Assembly (NCBI RefSeq): GCF_918797505.1
Contig: NC_092795.1
Location: 35,575,131 to 35,639,130, forward strand
Source: Bemisia tabaci
Taxonomy: Eukaryota; Arthropoda; Insecta; Hemiptera; Aleyrodidae
Reading direction: 5' to 3'
DNA length: 64,000 nucleotides
Positions 1 to 10,439 of the stretch are shown one piece after another (the stretch's first letter is position 1; every line of letters begins with the position of its first letter). Made by a program: the position numbers and the translations under genes. Below the pieces are notes generated by a model. That model was not told the DNA's origin and ran no database searches. It was given only the letters and a program-made list of their open reading frames with translations.

Positions 1-260
1 TAGACGTCAGGAATAGTATCGAATTAGGGAAACTCGTGACCGAAGAGATGTACTGCAACGGATCGGGCTCACACATCTGTTGCAGCGTTTCGGGATTGGG
101 ACTGGTGATTGGCCATTGCGAAAAGGCCCCGTGGGAGTCCTTTTTCGTTGAAACTGTAACAGGGCCACCATCCAGCATCGAGTCCAGGATTTTCACCTCT
201 AGTAATCTAGGTGCGCGATTCGCATTGAAACCAAATTGGATGTGAGAATACTTTCTAAAG
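1..260 (-). CDS. Internal coding exon of an unrecognised gene (partial, runs off the window)
   Basis: On the minus strand one frame stays open from about 260 to base 1. It reads as ordinary protein, with stretches such as QFGFNANRAPRLLEVKILDS and QMCEPDPLQYISSVTSFPN, and the codon choice is not AT-driven like the surrounding DNA. Upstream there is a pyrimidine-rich tract ending in CAG (complement of 261-263); an alternative TAG acceptor would place the exon start at 254. No stop occurs before the window edge, so the exon continues to the left. The plus strand of the same DNA has a 69-codon ORF, which I take to be the shadow. I do not recognise the family, and no signal peptide or membrane segment is visible in this exon. 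Its 5' exons should lie to the right on the minus strand, but I could not identify them. Confidence 0.55.
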
Positions 261-307
261 CTGGGAATTGAACGAAAACAGAATGATCTCGATTTCTTCA
301 CGATTAA

Positions 308-659
308 GGTGATTCCTCCCAGGATGTAAACAAACATCGATGGATCGAACGAATTTTGCTAAAATACGAGTTTTGCTTTTCATTCTTTGTAAAAACAGGG
401 AAACAACAATGCAGAAGCATACTTCAGCAATCTACTGGAGAAAAACCTCGCTTTCGATTAGTCAAATCGAACTAGAATTTTCGCAGTTAGTTTCATTCTA
501 CATTGATTTAGGGTTTTCAGAGGAGATTTTTCACAAGTAGACTGCTCATATGCTTCTACTTTTATGCTTCTTTATGTTACTAAGAGTGAAAAGCAAAACT
601 CGTATTTTGGCAGAATTTGCGATATATCGATGTTTGTTTACTTCCTGGGAGGAACCGCC
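308..659. mobile_element. Harbinger-like MITE (TSD TAA)
   Basis: Terminal inverted repeats of about 35 bp begin GGYGRTTCCTCCCAGGAWGT at both ends. The element is flanked by a direct TAA at 305-307 and 660-662. A 3-bp TWA duplication is the mark of PIF/Harbinger (Tourist-type) elements. The interior is also partly palindromic (arms near 360-395 and 580-620). It has no coding capacity of its own, and ORFs inside it are incidental. Confidence 0.7.
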
Positions 660-662
660 TAA

Positions 663-3118
663 GATAATTTATCGCGCTGATCCTACGAGGCATCCCACTT
701 ACAATCTATGAACATCTTTAACCAATATTTATCGTAAAAGAAACAATGTACGTGCAAACGAGTGACTTCAAAGGCAGTTATGCAGTACGCGAATCCTATG
801 ACATTGCACATATCTCCTTTTTATTTAGTTCGTTTGTATATCTTTCATTTCAGCATAAGTTAGCCCCATTGAAAACCCTCAGAAAATTTCAAAAATCGGT
901 CAATCAAACCCAAAATGACAAGTTGATTATACTGGGTGCTATTGTATAGAATTGAGAATACATATAATAGACTGTCTTGAGGACCAAGTCATTTAACGTG
1001 AATCATTCATCTCAATGTAGGAAGCGTGTTTTCTACAGACTTTGGATGAAACCATCAATACTGCCAATGATGTTACTGTCAAATGCAGTATAAATATAGC
1101 ATGGACCCAAGTGGCGTGGAGTTAAAATTGAAAGACAATGGATCGTACGATCTCCAATTCAAAGAAATATCAAATATTCACTAAGTGTATGAGAACCTTC
1201 AAGTAATAAAATTTCTGAGAAAATGTTATGACGCTAGCGTGACTTTGACACATAGAGTGGCTCAATTTTCACGTGATCGCACAACTTTGAGTGTTTGCAA
1301 ATAAACATATTTTACTATTTTAACTGTAAATGTGCGCGGGAAACCGTATTTGTGCTTAAGTCACAAAAAGAGTCGTGTCATTTTCCTCCACTAAGAGCTC
1401 AGTCAATCCAAAATTCATAAAAAATTGCCGATCAAGCCAGATTTTTGAAGCTCGAAGATGTGGACAAGTTGACTTTTTAAGCCTCTTCGAAGTCTTTAGG
1501 CCACCTGAAAATTTGCCTCCGCTGCAAAATCAATTTTTCAATTAATGAGCTCAAGGGCTCGTCAATAAGCTAATGAAATAAGGTTTAAGTTTCTACCAAC
1601 CGTATTCCGATAAATTGGATAGCTTGCTCAGAGCAGGCCAACTCTCAGTTTTTTTGGGACAGCCTTTGTACTTAATTAAGGAAACTTAATTAATGCTTAA
1701 TTAATACTTAAATTAAGGAGAAATATTCTTGAATTTTCTGCTAAGAAGATGTTTCTCCTAAATCAAGCAGGAAAAATGCTCTTATCAAGAATAAAGTTGC
1801 TTTTGTCTAAATAGAAAGTGTCATGAACTAAAATTATTAGCGGCTCTGGTGCTTGCACTAGAGCCGCCATGGACCATGTTACATTGGAGAGACCGCGTGT
1901 TGGTTGATGGGAATCGGCGCCATTTTCTGCTGTTTAGGGGGGACTGATTTTATTTTAATTGATATCTTTTTCCTGTGAGCGAATGCTATGTTGTGTAGTG
2001 TATTTTTGGAATCATGGTGATACTGTCAATAATTCAAAACGGGTCTGTGCTTTAATCTCGCACTGGAAAAAATGGACTTTACGTTTAAAATTTGAAAATT
2101 CAAATCTATAAGTTTTCGCGCTTTTTTCGAAGAATGCCGTGGTTGGAGCTTCCTAGTCATACTACTCGACATCAGCTGATAGCAAACAAAGGTTACCAAG
2201 GAAACCGTAAACGCGTAACAACTACCTACCGTCGCCAGAGCCGCTTTCCGACGCGAATGCGTTGGAGCTTCCTGCTTGTTTTTATATTCCGTGCTAAATT
2301 TTAATTTTATTTCATTCCCTCGATAGTTAGTAAATCGCTAGTATCATTAGTGTTGGCGTGAAATTTGATTAAATAGTAAAAAACTTAATTCGTCCTATCA
2401 AATAAGATCCCTAGGTATGACAAAATTAAATTAACGAGGCGGTCAAAAGTCTGGAGAGTTCGAAGAAGAAGGCATCGCTTTGGAGGAATCTCGTTTGACG
2501 TAAACGATTCAGAGAATGTCAGGCTAACTAAGGGTAAAGATTACTGTGCCATTTGAAAAGCTCCAAGAATGGCTCAAAATATATCAGTTTTTGATTTTGA
2601 GAATGCAGGCATGCTGTTCTCTGCCTTATTCGGTCCTTACGAACTGGCTGCCTTCCGAGGCAAAGACTGGAAATTCTCGATTAATAGCCAGTTCGGGAGA
2701 AGGTTCCGAGAGTCAGTGCCGTCTCTAATTAAAAGAGACCCGTTTCCGTTACGTCAGAATCCGTCCAAGCATTCGAACGACCTGGACGTCTGTCAATGAC
2801 GATTACCCGAATGCATGCAAAGTCATCAGGGGCGGGGGGCGGGGGCGGGGGAGGAGGAGGGTTTCCGTCATCAGCGACGAGTGACAATCGCCCCGTTACC
2901 GGGAGGAAACGGCCCTCGATTAGTGTTGGGCTGTGCTTGTGCCGTGGCTTCGCTCGGTCGCAACGGTGATCCTCGATGGAGATGTTTTGTCACAACGGAC
3001 CCCGAAGTGCGATTTGCAGACCCCCAGGAGTTCGTAGAAGTATTATGGAAGAAAAGGGGGGTTTGAGAGGTTGAAATAGTAATAGGATCACTTTGAAATT
3101 TTTCAAAACGTGGGAGCG
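663..3118. other. Non-coding stretch without a supportable gene
   Basis: AT-rich sequence with no convincing exon. It includes a short perfect hairpin at 1840-1867 (arms GCGGCTCT/AGAGCCGC), low-complexity TTAATTAA-type sequence near 1670-1720, and a GC- and G-rich patch at 2826-2860. A frame at 2569-2799 looks mildly coding-like but has no splice or family support. A possible short terminal exon after the acceptor-like TTTTCTACAG near 1035 is too weak to annotate. Confidence 0.4.
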
Positions 3119-3293
3119 GCAATTACGGGCTATATAGATATAACGTCCGTTCCGTTCCAGGCTCAAAGGCCGAAAATTCCAGCTGCTGGAGGCGTAGCTT
3201 CGATTGCTCCGGGTTCAGAGGCCGAAGCTAGCAGCCGGAATTTTCGGTCTTTGAGCCCGGAACAGACGGTATGTCTATATAGCCCGTAATTGC
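3119..3293. repeat. Palindromic element (long inverted repeat)
   Basis: The two arms mirror each other almost from end to end: the left starts GCAATTACGGGCTATATAGA and the right ends with its complement. Inner arms share GGCTCAAAGGCCGAAAATTCC. A related partial sequence lies near 23790-23835. It looks like a small non-autonomous DNA transposon, but I see no clear target duplication. Confidence 0.5.
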
Positions 3294-3379
3294 GGTTTCC
3301 ATGGCCGGAGTTTTTTTTCAGCGTGTATTTTTGAGAAAAGTATGCAACTTTTTCTTTGAAATACTCAGATTTTTAGATT

Positions 3380-3502
3380 GAATTGCAAACCAACTTGTTC
3401 GAAAAATTTGAAGAAAAAGATTTTCTCCATAAATTCTTCATTCAATAAAGGAAATATGGCGACGTCTGAAGGCTCATACGACGTTCTTCCTTAACAAGAC
3501 AG
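3380..3502 (+). repeat. Dispersed repeat family R1, copy 1 (3' end)
   Basis: Contains the signature GGCGACGTCTGAAGGCTCAT followed by a CGTTCTTCCTTAAC-like end. The same signature recurs near 11400, 24150 and 24980, each time preceded by AT-rich sequence with AAATTTTCAGA/TTTTCC motifs. The class is unknown; only the 3' end is well conserved. Confidence 0.4.
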
Positions 3503-3747
3503 CACAGAGTTCTACACTGCTTTCCAGATTTACTGGACCCTAGAAAACCCCGAGTTTCCTTCCCATTCGTTTCGGAGCGAGCGAGCAACATGGCTCGACG
3601 GGTGAAAAATCCGTTCTCTGCAATTAAGCTAATTGAAGTCCGGGACTCCTGCCGCTCTTCAGCTGAGGAGGGATCGGATCGACTCCTTGTTTGCTTTGCG
3701 ATGGATCGTTTGCCGACCAATTAGCACGCGGCTCCATCAAGCTGTCG

Positions 3748-3980
3748 CACAGTGGATCGGGCCAATGGAATGGGTAGGACAAAATCTGGACACTTTAAAA
3801 GCATATAACTCCGTTAAATCAAAACTTTGAGATTTGAAAAATAGTTCCATTGGTTTCCTCGTGAAATTTTCTTTAAGAATCACCCATCAGAATTTAAAAT
3901 GTGACGAAATAAACATCAAAATGCGCAGTTTTAGTCAACAATTTCATTTCCGACCTCTCCGATTAACTCGATCCACTGTG
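3748..3980. mobile_element. MITE, CACRGTGGATCG family, copy 1
   Basis: Inverted termini CACAGTGGATCG...CGATCCACTGTG with a 2-bp CG direct repeat on each side (3746-3747 and 3981-3982). It is homologous along its length to 6218-6446, sharing TATAACTCCGTT and GGTTTCCTCGTRAAATTTTC. Confidence 0.6.
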
Positions 3981-4281
3981 CGTCGGGGCGGAGAAGGGCA
4001 TTCCCACGGAGACCCGCGGAGGGAGACATGCTGTGGAACATCCGTTTACCGGGGAACAGGATGCTCTGACGCCTACTACCGCTCACCGTCGTGGTGGGAA
4101 AAAGCGGAAAATGAGCCAGCTAACTTGATAACAGGAATAGAAAAAAATAGCGGGAAAATTGAGGCGGAATATTTATGGGCCGCATGGCACACGGCGGACA
4201 TATTTTCTTCAAAGTGAAAAAATTGATCGTTTAAAAGGGCCGACGTCAATATTAGGGACCGTCCCGAAATTACGCATGGCA

Positions 4282-4515
4282 CACTGGAAAAAAAAAACAC
4301 ATTGGATCTAGAGTCCATAGACTCTTGAGAAAATTAACATGAAAAAATACTCTCGATTCAATCAGATTTTTGCTTAAATCAGAAGGAAATCCGCTCAAAT
4401 AAAGAAGCTTGGTTCTTGATTTAAACAAAAATCCGATTGAATCAAGAGAGTATTTTTTCTTGTCGATGTTTTTTAGAGTCTGGACTCTAGATTCGATGTG
4501 TTTTTTTTTCCAGTG
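4282..4515. mobile_element. CACTGG-family palindromic MITE, copy 1
   Basis: First of the abundant family. Termini CACTGGAAAAAA...TTTTTTCCAGTG enclose mirrored ATTGGATCTAGAGTCCA and CTCTTGATTCAATCRGATTT blocks. CA is duplicated at 4280-4281 and 4516-4517. CAC...GTG ends with a 2-bp duplication of varying sequence fit non-autonomous CACTA-type (EnSpm/CMC) elements better than TA-specific mariner elements. Confidence 0.7.
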
Positions 4516-4815
4516 CACCCCATTTTTGAACCCCCTCCTCTCCTCCTTGGAACGCTCTTGTGGCGTGGATCCCTATCCTTTAACACGTAAAAACAAAATG
4601 GTGTAACACTCTTTTCGACCCCCTCCTCGCTCCTTTGAGTGTTACGTAAGGGGACGGCCTCTTATTTGAAGGAGGGAAAAGTAGAAATCCTGAAAAGCGC
4701 CAACAAGCAAAGCTGCTTTGATTACGCAACTGTATTAAACAATGGGTAAAATTGTTAAATTGTACAACTTCTCGGTAAAGAAATAAAATGGCCGCGGAAA
4801 TTTCTTTACGTCGTA

Positions 4816-5145
4816 CACTGGAAAAAAAAGTCGCTTGGATCTAGAGTCCAGACTCTTGGATACATTGAGAAGAAAAAAGACTCTTGATAAAATTGGACTT
4901 TCTGCTTGAATCAAAAGGAAATCTGCCTAAATTAAGAGGCTCGGCTCTTCGATTCAAGGAAAAGTTGGATTGAATCAAGAGTATTTTTTCTCGTCAATGT
5001 TATTTAGAGTATTTCTTTCTCATCTCCATGTAGTTTGAAATATTAATTGTTTGATTTATTTTTGGCTCGTAGCTCGGATTTTTTTTTTTTTTTTTTTTTT
5101 TTTAAGAGTCTGGACTCAAGATCCAAGCGACTTCTTTTCCCAGTG
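4816..5145. mobile_element. CACTGG-family MITE, copy 2 (with internal insertion)
   Basis: Both ends are present (CACTGGAAAAAAAAG... and ...CTTTTCCCAGTG), but the copy is about 100 bp longer than its relatives. Extra AT-rich sequence with a run of 23 T (near 5081-5103) sits between the right-hand CTTGTCAATG block and the AAGAGTCTGGACTC block. No matching 2-bp duplication is left (TA versus CA). Confidence 0.6.
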
Positions 5146-5734
5146 CATGGCGCTAGTGATACTTTGGCTGGGAAGTGACAACATGACAAGAGGCACTAGC
5201 TTGTTAGTAAAACCTCTTGTATCCAACCAAAATGTAAGTCATCAAGAGGAAATGAGGCACAGAACTGGTCGGTCAGGTCCCGAGCACAGTCGCAGTTGCG
5301 CCCTCTGCCTTATGTAAATGGCTTTACGAGGGCTAATTTCGAGAGCGAAATAATTGCACAAACCGCGGCTTGCTTCGATAAGCGAAAAGAAAGCGGTGGG
5401 AAGCTTAAGGCCGGGTCCGCGACGGGGGAAAGGTGGTCTGCCCGAAAATACGAGGCATATCTCTCATCTGACACGTTATGCAGCGGCTCTTATCCGATTC
5501 TATTATAATTTCTTCTTCTTCGGTCATCAGAGCTTGCTGCAGCCACGTCCGCTCAGTCGAGTGCGTTACGGCTACGTTTGTTCCACCACCGAAAATTATG
5601 CTCCGTTCTCATGATTAGGGATCCTGAACGTTGGGTTCAAGACAATGATAAAGCCCGGAAACACAACACACAAACACAGAAAGAAATTGAGAGGAAAGTT
5701 CAACGTGATCTAAAATTCATTATTTCACAAGGCG

Positions 5735-5800
5735 CACGGAAAAAATTAATTTGCTGATTTAACAATTAAATTGCTAATAAAAAAAAAAAAAAAAAAAAGG
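5735..5800 (+). repeat. Truncated end of a CACGG-family MITE plus poly-A run
   Basis: A single CACGGAAAAAATTAATTTGC end resembles the termini of the elements at 8400 and 47461. It is followed by about 18 A at roughly 5780. No opposite end is found, so it is a fragment. Confidence 0.3.
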
Positions 5801-5893
5801 GACTGCAATATTTCAACGTAGATTTCACAACACAAAAATGCTACTTTAACTACTGTCGTAAGCTACTTTAACCACGGAGGTGGCTAAAGTATA

Positions 5894-6125
5894 CACTGGA
5901 AAACAAAAAACACATTGAATGTAGAGTCCAGACTCTTAAAAACCTCGACCAGAAAAAATACTCTTGATTCAATCGGATTTTTGCTTGAATCAAGAACCAA
6001 GCCTCTTAATTTGAGCGGATTTCCTTTTGATTTAAGCAAAAATCTGATTGAATCAAGAGTATTTTTTCTTGTCAATGTTTTCAAGAGTCTGGGCTCTAGA
6101 TCCAAAATGTTTTTTTTTCCCAGTG
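5894..6125. mobile_element. CACTGG-family MITE, copy 3
   Basis: Full length, with mirrored AGTCCAGACTCTTAAAAAC and GAGTCTGGGCTCTAGATCC blocks. Flanks are TA/CA, so the duplication is lost or mutated. Both strands of this palindrome give the same style of 73-codon frame, which shows that the ORFs are artefacts of the inverted repeat. Confidence 0.65.
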
Positions 6126-6217
6126 CATACTTGTAGTTATGGTAACGATAAAAGTGTGTCCGTGCAATATACTGGGCATCAAATAAAGCGAGAAGAGAGG
6201 CACGGCGCGGCGCGGCG

Positions 6218-6446
6218 CACGGTGGATCGAGTCAATAGGAGAGGTCGGACAAAAGTTCGAAACATTAAACGCTTATAACTCCGTTTATTCCAACTTTGAG
6301 GTTCCGAAATTGGTTTCATCGGTTTCCTCGTAAAATTTTCCGTAAAAGCACTCCTTAAATTTTAACATGTGAAGACATAAATTTAAATTTGCAGTTCTAG
6401 TCAAAAATTTTATGTCCGACCTTTCTGATTGACTCGCTCCACTGTG
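6218..6446. mobile_element. MITE, CACRGTGGATCG family, copy 2
   Basis: Termini CACGGTGGATCGAGTCAAT and the complementary GATTGACTCGCTCCACTGTG. CG is duplicated at 6216-6217 and 6447-6448. It is inserted in a CGGCG-rich patch. Same family as 3748-3980, which also has a CG duplication. Confidence 0.6.
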
Positions 6447-6462
6447 CGGCGCTAGTAGCTAG

Positions 6463-6930
6463 GCGTGAATGATCGGTTTGGATACTTCTCCGTATGCAAC
6501 TTAGAGTCCCTTTATACTGAGAGTCCAGACAATCCCCCTCATAAAGTCACAAACGGGAATAAAGATGACATAAATTGACAGTTTTTCGTAATCTTTGATC
6601 GGCTCATTCTCAAATTTCCCGTTCTTTCTCCATTCCTTCTCTCATTCCGTTTGTTCCTTGTCGAACCCGTTATTCCCCGGTACATTCTACATTATAATCT
6701 TTGCAATCGGTGAAAATGTAATCTTAATTCCCGTTGTGACATTGTGGCGGCCTAAAATACGGGAAGCAATCAGAAATGGATTCACATTGTCTTGACTCTC
6801 AGTATAAAGGGGCTCTGATGCAACTATAGTAAAGAATCGATCATTATGGTGCTCGTTGCGGACACCCTGTTAATCGATCCTTTTGCATAGGTTTAAACGG
6901 CAGATAAATCGATAAATCGCAAAACACGCC
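6463..6930 (+). repeat. Dispersed repeat family R2, copy 1 (interrupted by a hAT MITE)
   Basis: Reads GGCGTGAATGATCGGTT, then after the inserted MITE ACTATAGTAAAGAATCGATC, GTTGCGGACACCCTGTTAAT and AATCGCAAAACACGCC. A second copy without the insertion is at 48892-49048, and a partial inverted copy is near 22150-22345. The termini of the repeat are not clear. Confidence 0.5.
6502..6817. mobile_element. hAT-like MITE with 8-bp target duplication
   Basis: Inverted termini TAGAGTCCCTTTATACTGAG and CAGAGCCCCTTTATACTGAG (complement of the right end), about 32 bp long. The element is flanked by an exact 8-bp direct repeat ATGCAACT (6494-6501 and 6818-6825). TAGAG/CAGAG ends and 8-bp duplications are typical of hAT elements. 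The related sequence at 48892 lacks the insertion. The 66-codon frame inside is not a gene. Confidence 0.75.
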
Positions 6931-7200
6931 GCGGCACTGCGCAGCGCGGATGTCCGGCGGCAGGGACCCGGACGGCGCGCATCAACATTCAACAATCGTT
7001 TGGAGTTGGAGATGCTGACATTTAGGCTGCCATAAAAGCAAACAAAGAGGGCACATCATCTGACGTAACTGCGGTGGCCGACCGCGCCAGCAGCCTGCCG
7101 ATGATAATCGACCAAACCGCGAGCGCGATCCTGCTGCAGCAGAGCGCCGCGCCGCGCGTCGCTGACGACTTAATCCATCGCTTCAGGCTTCGCCGTTGCC
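6930..7200. other. GC-rich, CpG-rich patch
   Basis: Markedly richer in CpG than its surroundings, for example in the CGCGCCAGCAGCCTGCCGAT and GCGCCGCGCCGCGCGTCG stretches. It could be a regulatory island or an exon. A 61-codon plus-strand frame (7074-7259) crosses it without splice or family support. Confidence 0.25.
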
Positions 7201-7302
7201 GAAACGATGCGTATGCGGAATCAAATCCGATCCGAGATTTTGTTTCCTTCCATTTTTAGATTAAAATAACTTGAGGTAGTTGCGTTTTCCGACTGGAAAG
7301 GC

Positions 7303-7500
7303 CTGCGGCCGATTATTGAAATTGATAAACAAAGCAGACAAAAGGGATATGGAGGGATCTTATTGGTGGAAGCGAGTGCTTGCATTTGCTCTTATTATAT
7401 ACTAGATTTACTGTTATATACATCGATAGAAACCCTGCAGACCCCTTTTCCTTTCTTTTTTTAAACGTTTCCCCCCCCCCACCTCCTGGTTTCAGCCAAC
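7303..7500 (+). repeat. Repeat family R3 (GGCCGATTATTGAAA), fragment
   Basis: Starts GCCTGCGGCCGATTATTGAA and matches the left part of the element at 7785-8043, including the TTGGTGGAAGCGAGTG versus ATCGGTGGAAGCGGATG segment. The right end is not recognisable. Confidence 0.4.
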
Positions 7501-7648
7501 TCACCGCTACTTATGAGCAGAGGAAATTATTGAGGCTGGTAATGTGCATTCATCCTCATTCGGTTACTTACGAGAATAGTGAACATGCTACTCAATGAAT
7601 ATGACCTACGAATTCCCACCAGCTGGTTGTTTGCAACTTAACTTCTAC

Positions 7649-7725
7649 GCTGAAATAGCTTAGTTGGGAGAGCGTTAGACTGAAGATCTAAATGTCCCTG
7701 GTTCAATCCCGGCCGGGTTTCGGCA
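7649..7725 (+). pseudogene. tRNA-Phe (GAA) pseudogene or degenerate tRNA
   Basis: The acceptor stem pairs (GCTGAAA with TTTCGGC) and the anticodon arm is perfect, with loop CTGAAGA giving anticodon GAA. The T-loop TTCAATC is present. The 3' side of the T arm reads CCGGCCGGG where CCGGG is expected, a 4-nt CCGG duplication that lengthens the gene to 77 nt and disrupts the T stem. AGCTTAG in the D arm replaces the usual AGCTCAG. It is either a decayed tRNA gene or a tRNA-derived fragment, and function is unlikely. It lies between two R3 repeats. Confidence 0.6.
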
Positions 7726-7784
7726 GAACATTTTTGCCGATAGCCACAATATTTTTAGGTCTCGAGGTGTATTAAGATGACCAG

Positions 7785-8043
7785 TGGGCTGATAATTGAA
7801 ATTAATAGACAAAGAAGATAAACTGAAAATAAAGCAATCCTATCGGTGGAAGCGGATGTTTGCAATGGACAAAGAAGGTAGAAAAACCAACTATAACGGC
7901 AACCGACAAGAGACCCAACAGTTAGTATATCATTTTCCTTCTTAGTCTGCAAAGACCACCAGTTTCAACCGATGAGATCGATCCATACTCCCTATGTCTT
8001 CTTTATCTATAACTTTGTCTATCAATTTCAATAATCGGCCCGC
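7785..8043. mobile_element. R3 palindromic element, complete
   Basis: Left end GGGCTGATAATTGAAATTAA and right end, complemented, GGGCCGATTATTGAAATTGA are inverted copies, extended by ATAGACAAAG on both sides. Non-coding. Related ends occur at 7303, 19850 and 24217. Confidence 0.5.
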
Positions 8044-8228
8044 AAGAACAAACTTCAGTAAGAGCAAAAAGAGGAGTTGTATCGAATGGAAAGTGGCTCA
8101 AAAATCATAATGAGCACATCGACAAAGTCTAAAAATTATAGGTATAGAAATTATAAACTACATGGTTATGAAAGTACTGAGCCACCTGGATACTTTTTTT
8201 TTAAATGCTTCCATCCTGTTTTTCTCAG

Positions 8229-8340
8229 GCCCTCGCATGACCAGATGATGGACCCGAAGTTCAAGTCATATGGATCTCTGAAGTTTTCGGATCACGTATC
8301 AAAAAACTTGAGGTGCAGCTGCCGAAGTTCGGGTCAGACA
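8229..8340 (+). repeat. Fragment of the CACGG MITE family
   Basis: Matches the interior of the complete element at 8400-8708: GGACCCGAAGTT, ATGGATCTCTGAAGTTTTCG and CAGCTGCCGAAGTTCGGGT. It lacks the terminal CACGGAGAAAAAAAC. Confidence 0.45.
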
Positions 8341-8399
8341 GTTTTATTTTATTCAGTAAGTCTGTGCAATGTTTCGTTAATGTTTCGATTGAATTTCTA

Positions 8400-8708
8400 C
8401 ACGGAGAAAAAAACTTCGTGCGTGGGACCCAAAGTTGAGATCTTATGGATCTCTGAAGTTTTCGGATCACGTATCCAAAAACTTGAGGTCCAGCTGCCGA
8501 AGTTCGGGTAAGATATCTGAAGTACTTCGATATATACCGAAGGGTTCGGGTCACACATCTGAAGTACTCCGGTACATACCGAAGTGCCTAGATGTCTGAC
8601 CCGAACATCGGCAGCTCGACCTCAAGTTTTCGGATGTGTGATCAGAAAACTTCAGAGATCCATATGACTTCAACTTCGGGTCCCATGCACGAAGTTTTTT
8701 TCTCCGTG
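8400..8708. mobile_element. CACGGAGAAAAAAACTTCG-type MITE, copy A
   Basis: Inverted termini CACGGAGAAAAAAACTTCGT...ACGAAGTTTTTTTCTCCGTG with mirrored CCGAAGTT and GGATCTCTGAAGTTTTCGGA blocks. Flanks are TA on the left and CA on the right, so no intact duplication remains. ORFs on both strands across this palindrome are artefacts. Confidence 0.65.
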
Positions 8709-9169
8709 CAAGACACAATCAAAAGATATTTAAATATTTTAATTTATTCCACTGTCCGCGCTAATCAATTTTGCGCATTGAAATTTGGCGCCGGTGGAGA
8801 GTACTGGAAATGATGAACTCTGAACCTGGGCCATGGAGTGCGAATCAGGAGCGTAGCGCGAGTAGAAGAAAGTGGTCCGAGCGAAACAGAAGAAGCAGTG
8901 AAAGTTATTTTATTAACCGGCGGCAGCCAGCTACCATACCGAACCGCGTCTTATTACGCTCTTCGCCCGCGCCTTCAAACGGGAATTTACATTCACCAGC
9001 TCAGCCCACTCCTCAAGACTCCAAAATCTCCCGCAATCCATACAGCAAGATCGATAAAAATCGCGACCATCTCGTCTGCATTATGATCGAGAGGAGGATC
9101 CACATTATGGAGAAGGGTTCAACGAATTGCTTCAAGGGTAAAAGTATCAACGCTAGACCGTAATATAAG

Positions 9170-10435
9170 GAAACGATGCATTATGCTATGAATGTTTGCC
9201 TCAGCAAAGCGGTGTCAACAAAGGTCATCTAAAAATCACTATCTCTCAGTGCTCTCATTCCACGTCAGTCCAAAGTTCCAAGATTCAGAACTTTTTTGTT
9301 TCAATTGCTCCCCCTCCATAACCGTTAAAAGTTCCGGGATTCCTTTTATATTATTGAAAAGTTCCGAGGAAGTTCCGGAAAAATTCAGGAAAATCTCAAA
9401 AGTTCCGGAATTCGGAACAAGGTCCGGGAATTGGGAGCACTGTTATCTCTGCTACTGATTTTTTTTCACATTTGTTTCTGCGATATTTTCATTTTCTTTG
9501 CTTCGGGGTAAATTTGCAAGATATTTATGGGCAGTGTAATTAATTACTTAACAAATTTAATTTTTCAGTATAGACACGAAAGAGCTCTGAACGTAATCTA
9601 CCTCGCTATTTCGCCTTCAATTTTCGAGAAAGACCAGAAAACATCCCTCGCTTAGCAACAGCCACTCAGTTCATTCAAATATTCGTGCACTGCCCTGTTC
9701 ACAAATCTTGTCTCGCGTTCAACTTCGCTCCTCTCCATCAGGCGATTTTTCTATTTCTTCCGTTCAAGTCTCTGATTAATTTGAACTTACTGGCAAATTT
9801 CTTTGGGAACACAGTGCCTATCTAAGGCATATACACATGCAAGACCACCACTGACTTTTCTTGACAGATTCTACGATGGAAATTGAAGACATCTTCACTA
9901 GAAGGGCCTATGAAGCTTGCAACGCGACCAACATTATGCAGTTCTACATATCAGTAACATAAAAAGGAATTCTATTCCTTCCAACTTATTTTCGAGGCAA
10001 AATGAGAGAAAATCTAAAGCCTATTTTGGGGAAATGCACTATAGATGCTTTTGTATAGGTCAGCACTGAAAGCCTTGCAGGCCCTTGTACCAACGATGTC
10101 CTTAATATCACCTATACTTGCCGCAAACATAACTTCTAACGCAATGTGAGACAATCGAGACTTTTTGCTGGAATAGTTTGAGATATAATCCCCCTACTCC
10201 TCCCTTTATTCTTTAGATCGATTATTAGATTAGCTTTCACCGTATTTCAATGAGTAAAAATAACTAAATCACATGCATGGCACAGCTGATACATGTTTGA
10301 AAAAAACACCATACTTCAAAGCGCGATCGCTTTTTTTCTGCGCAGCGAAAAGGCATAACCACTTCGAAGCCGTAACGCAAGTGCCACTTGCAAAGTTGCC
10401 GATTCGTAGATATCCACATCATGAAACCGCTGTAA
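9170..10435. other. Non-coding stretch
   Basis: No gene or clear repeat is supported. Near 9320-9440 there is degenerate internal repetition of AGTTCCGGRA-like motifs. A 130-codon frame at 8771-9163, just before this stretch, has neither splice sites nor a recognisable domain. Confidence 0.35.
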
Positions 10436-10439
10436 CTAA

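Noticed and set aside
5884..6136. Paired 73-codon ORFs on both strands
   Set aside because: Produced by the inverted-repeat structure of one MITE; the two translations mirror each other.
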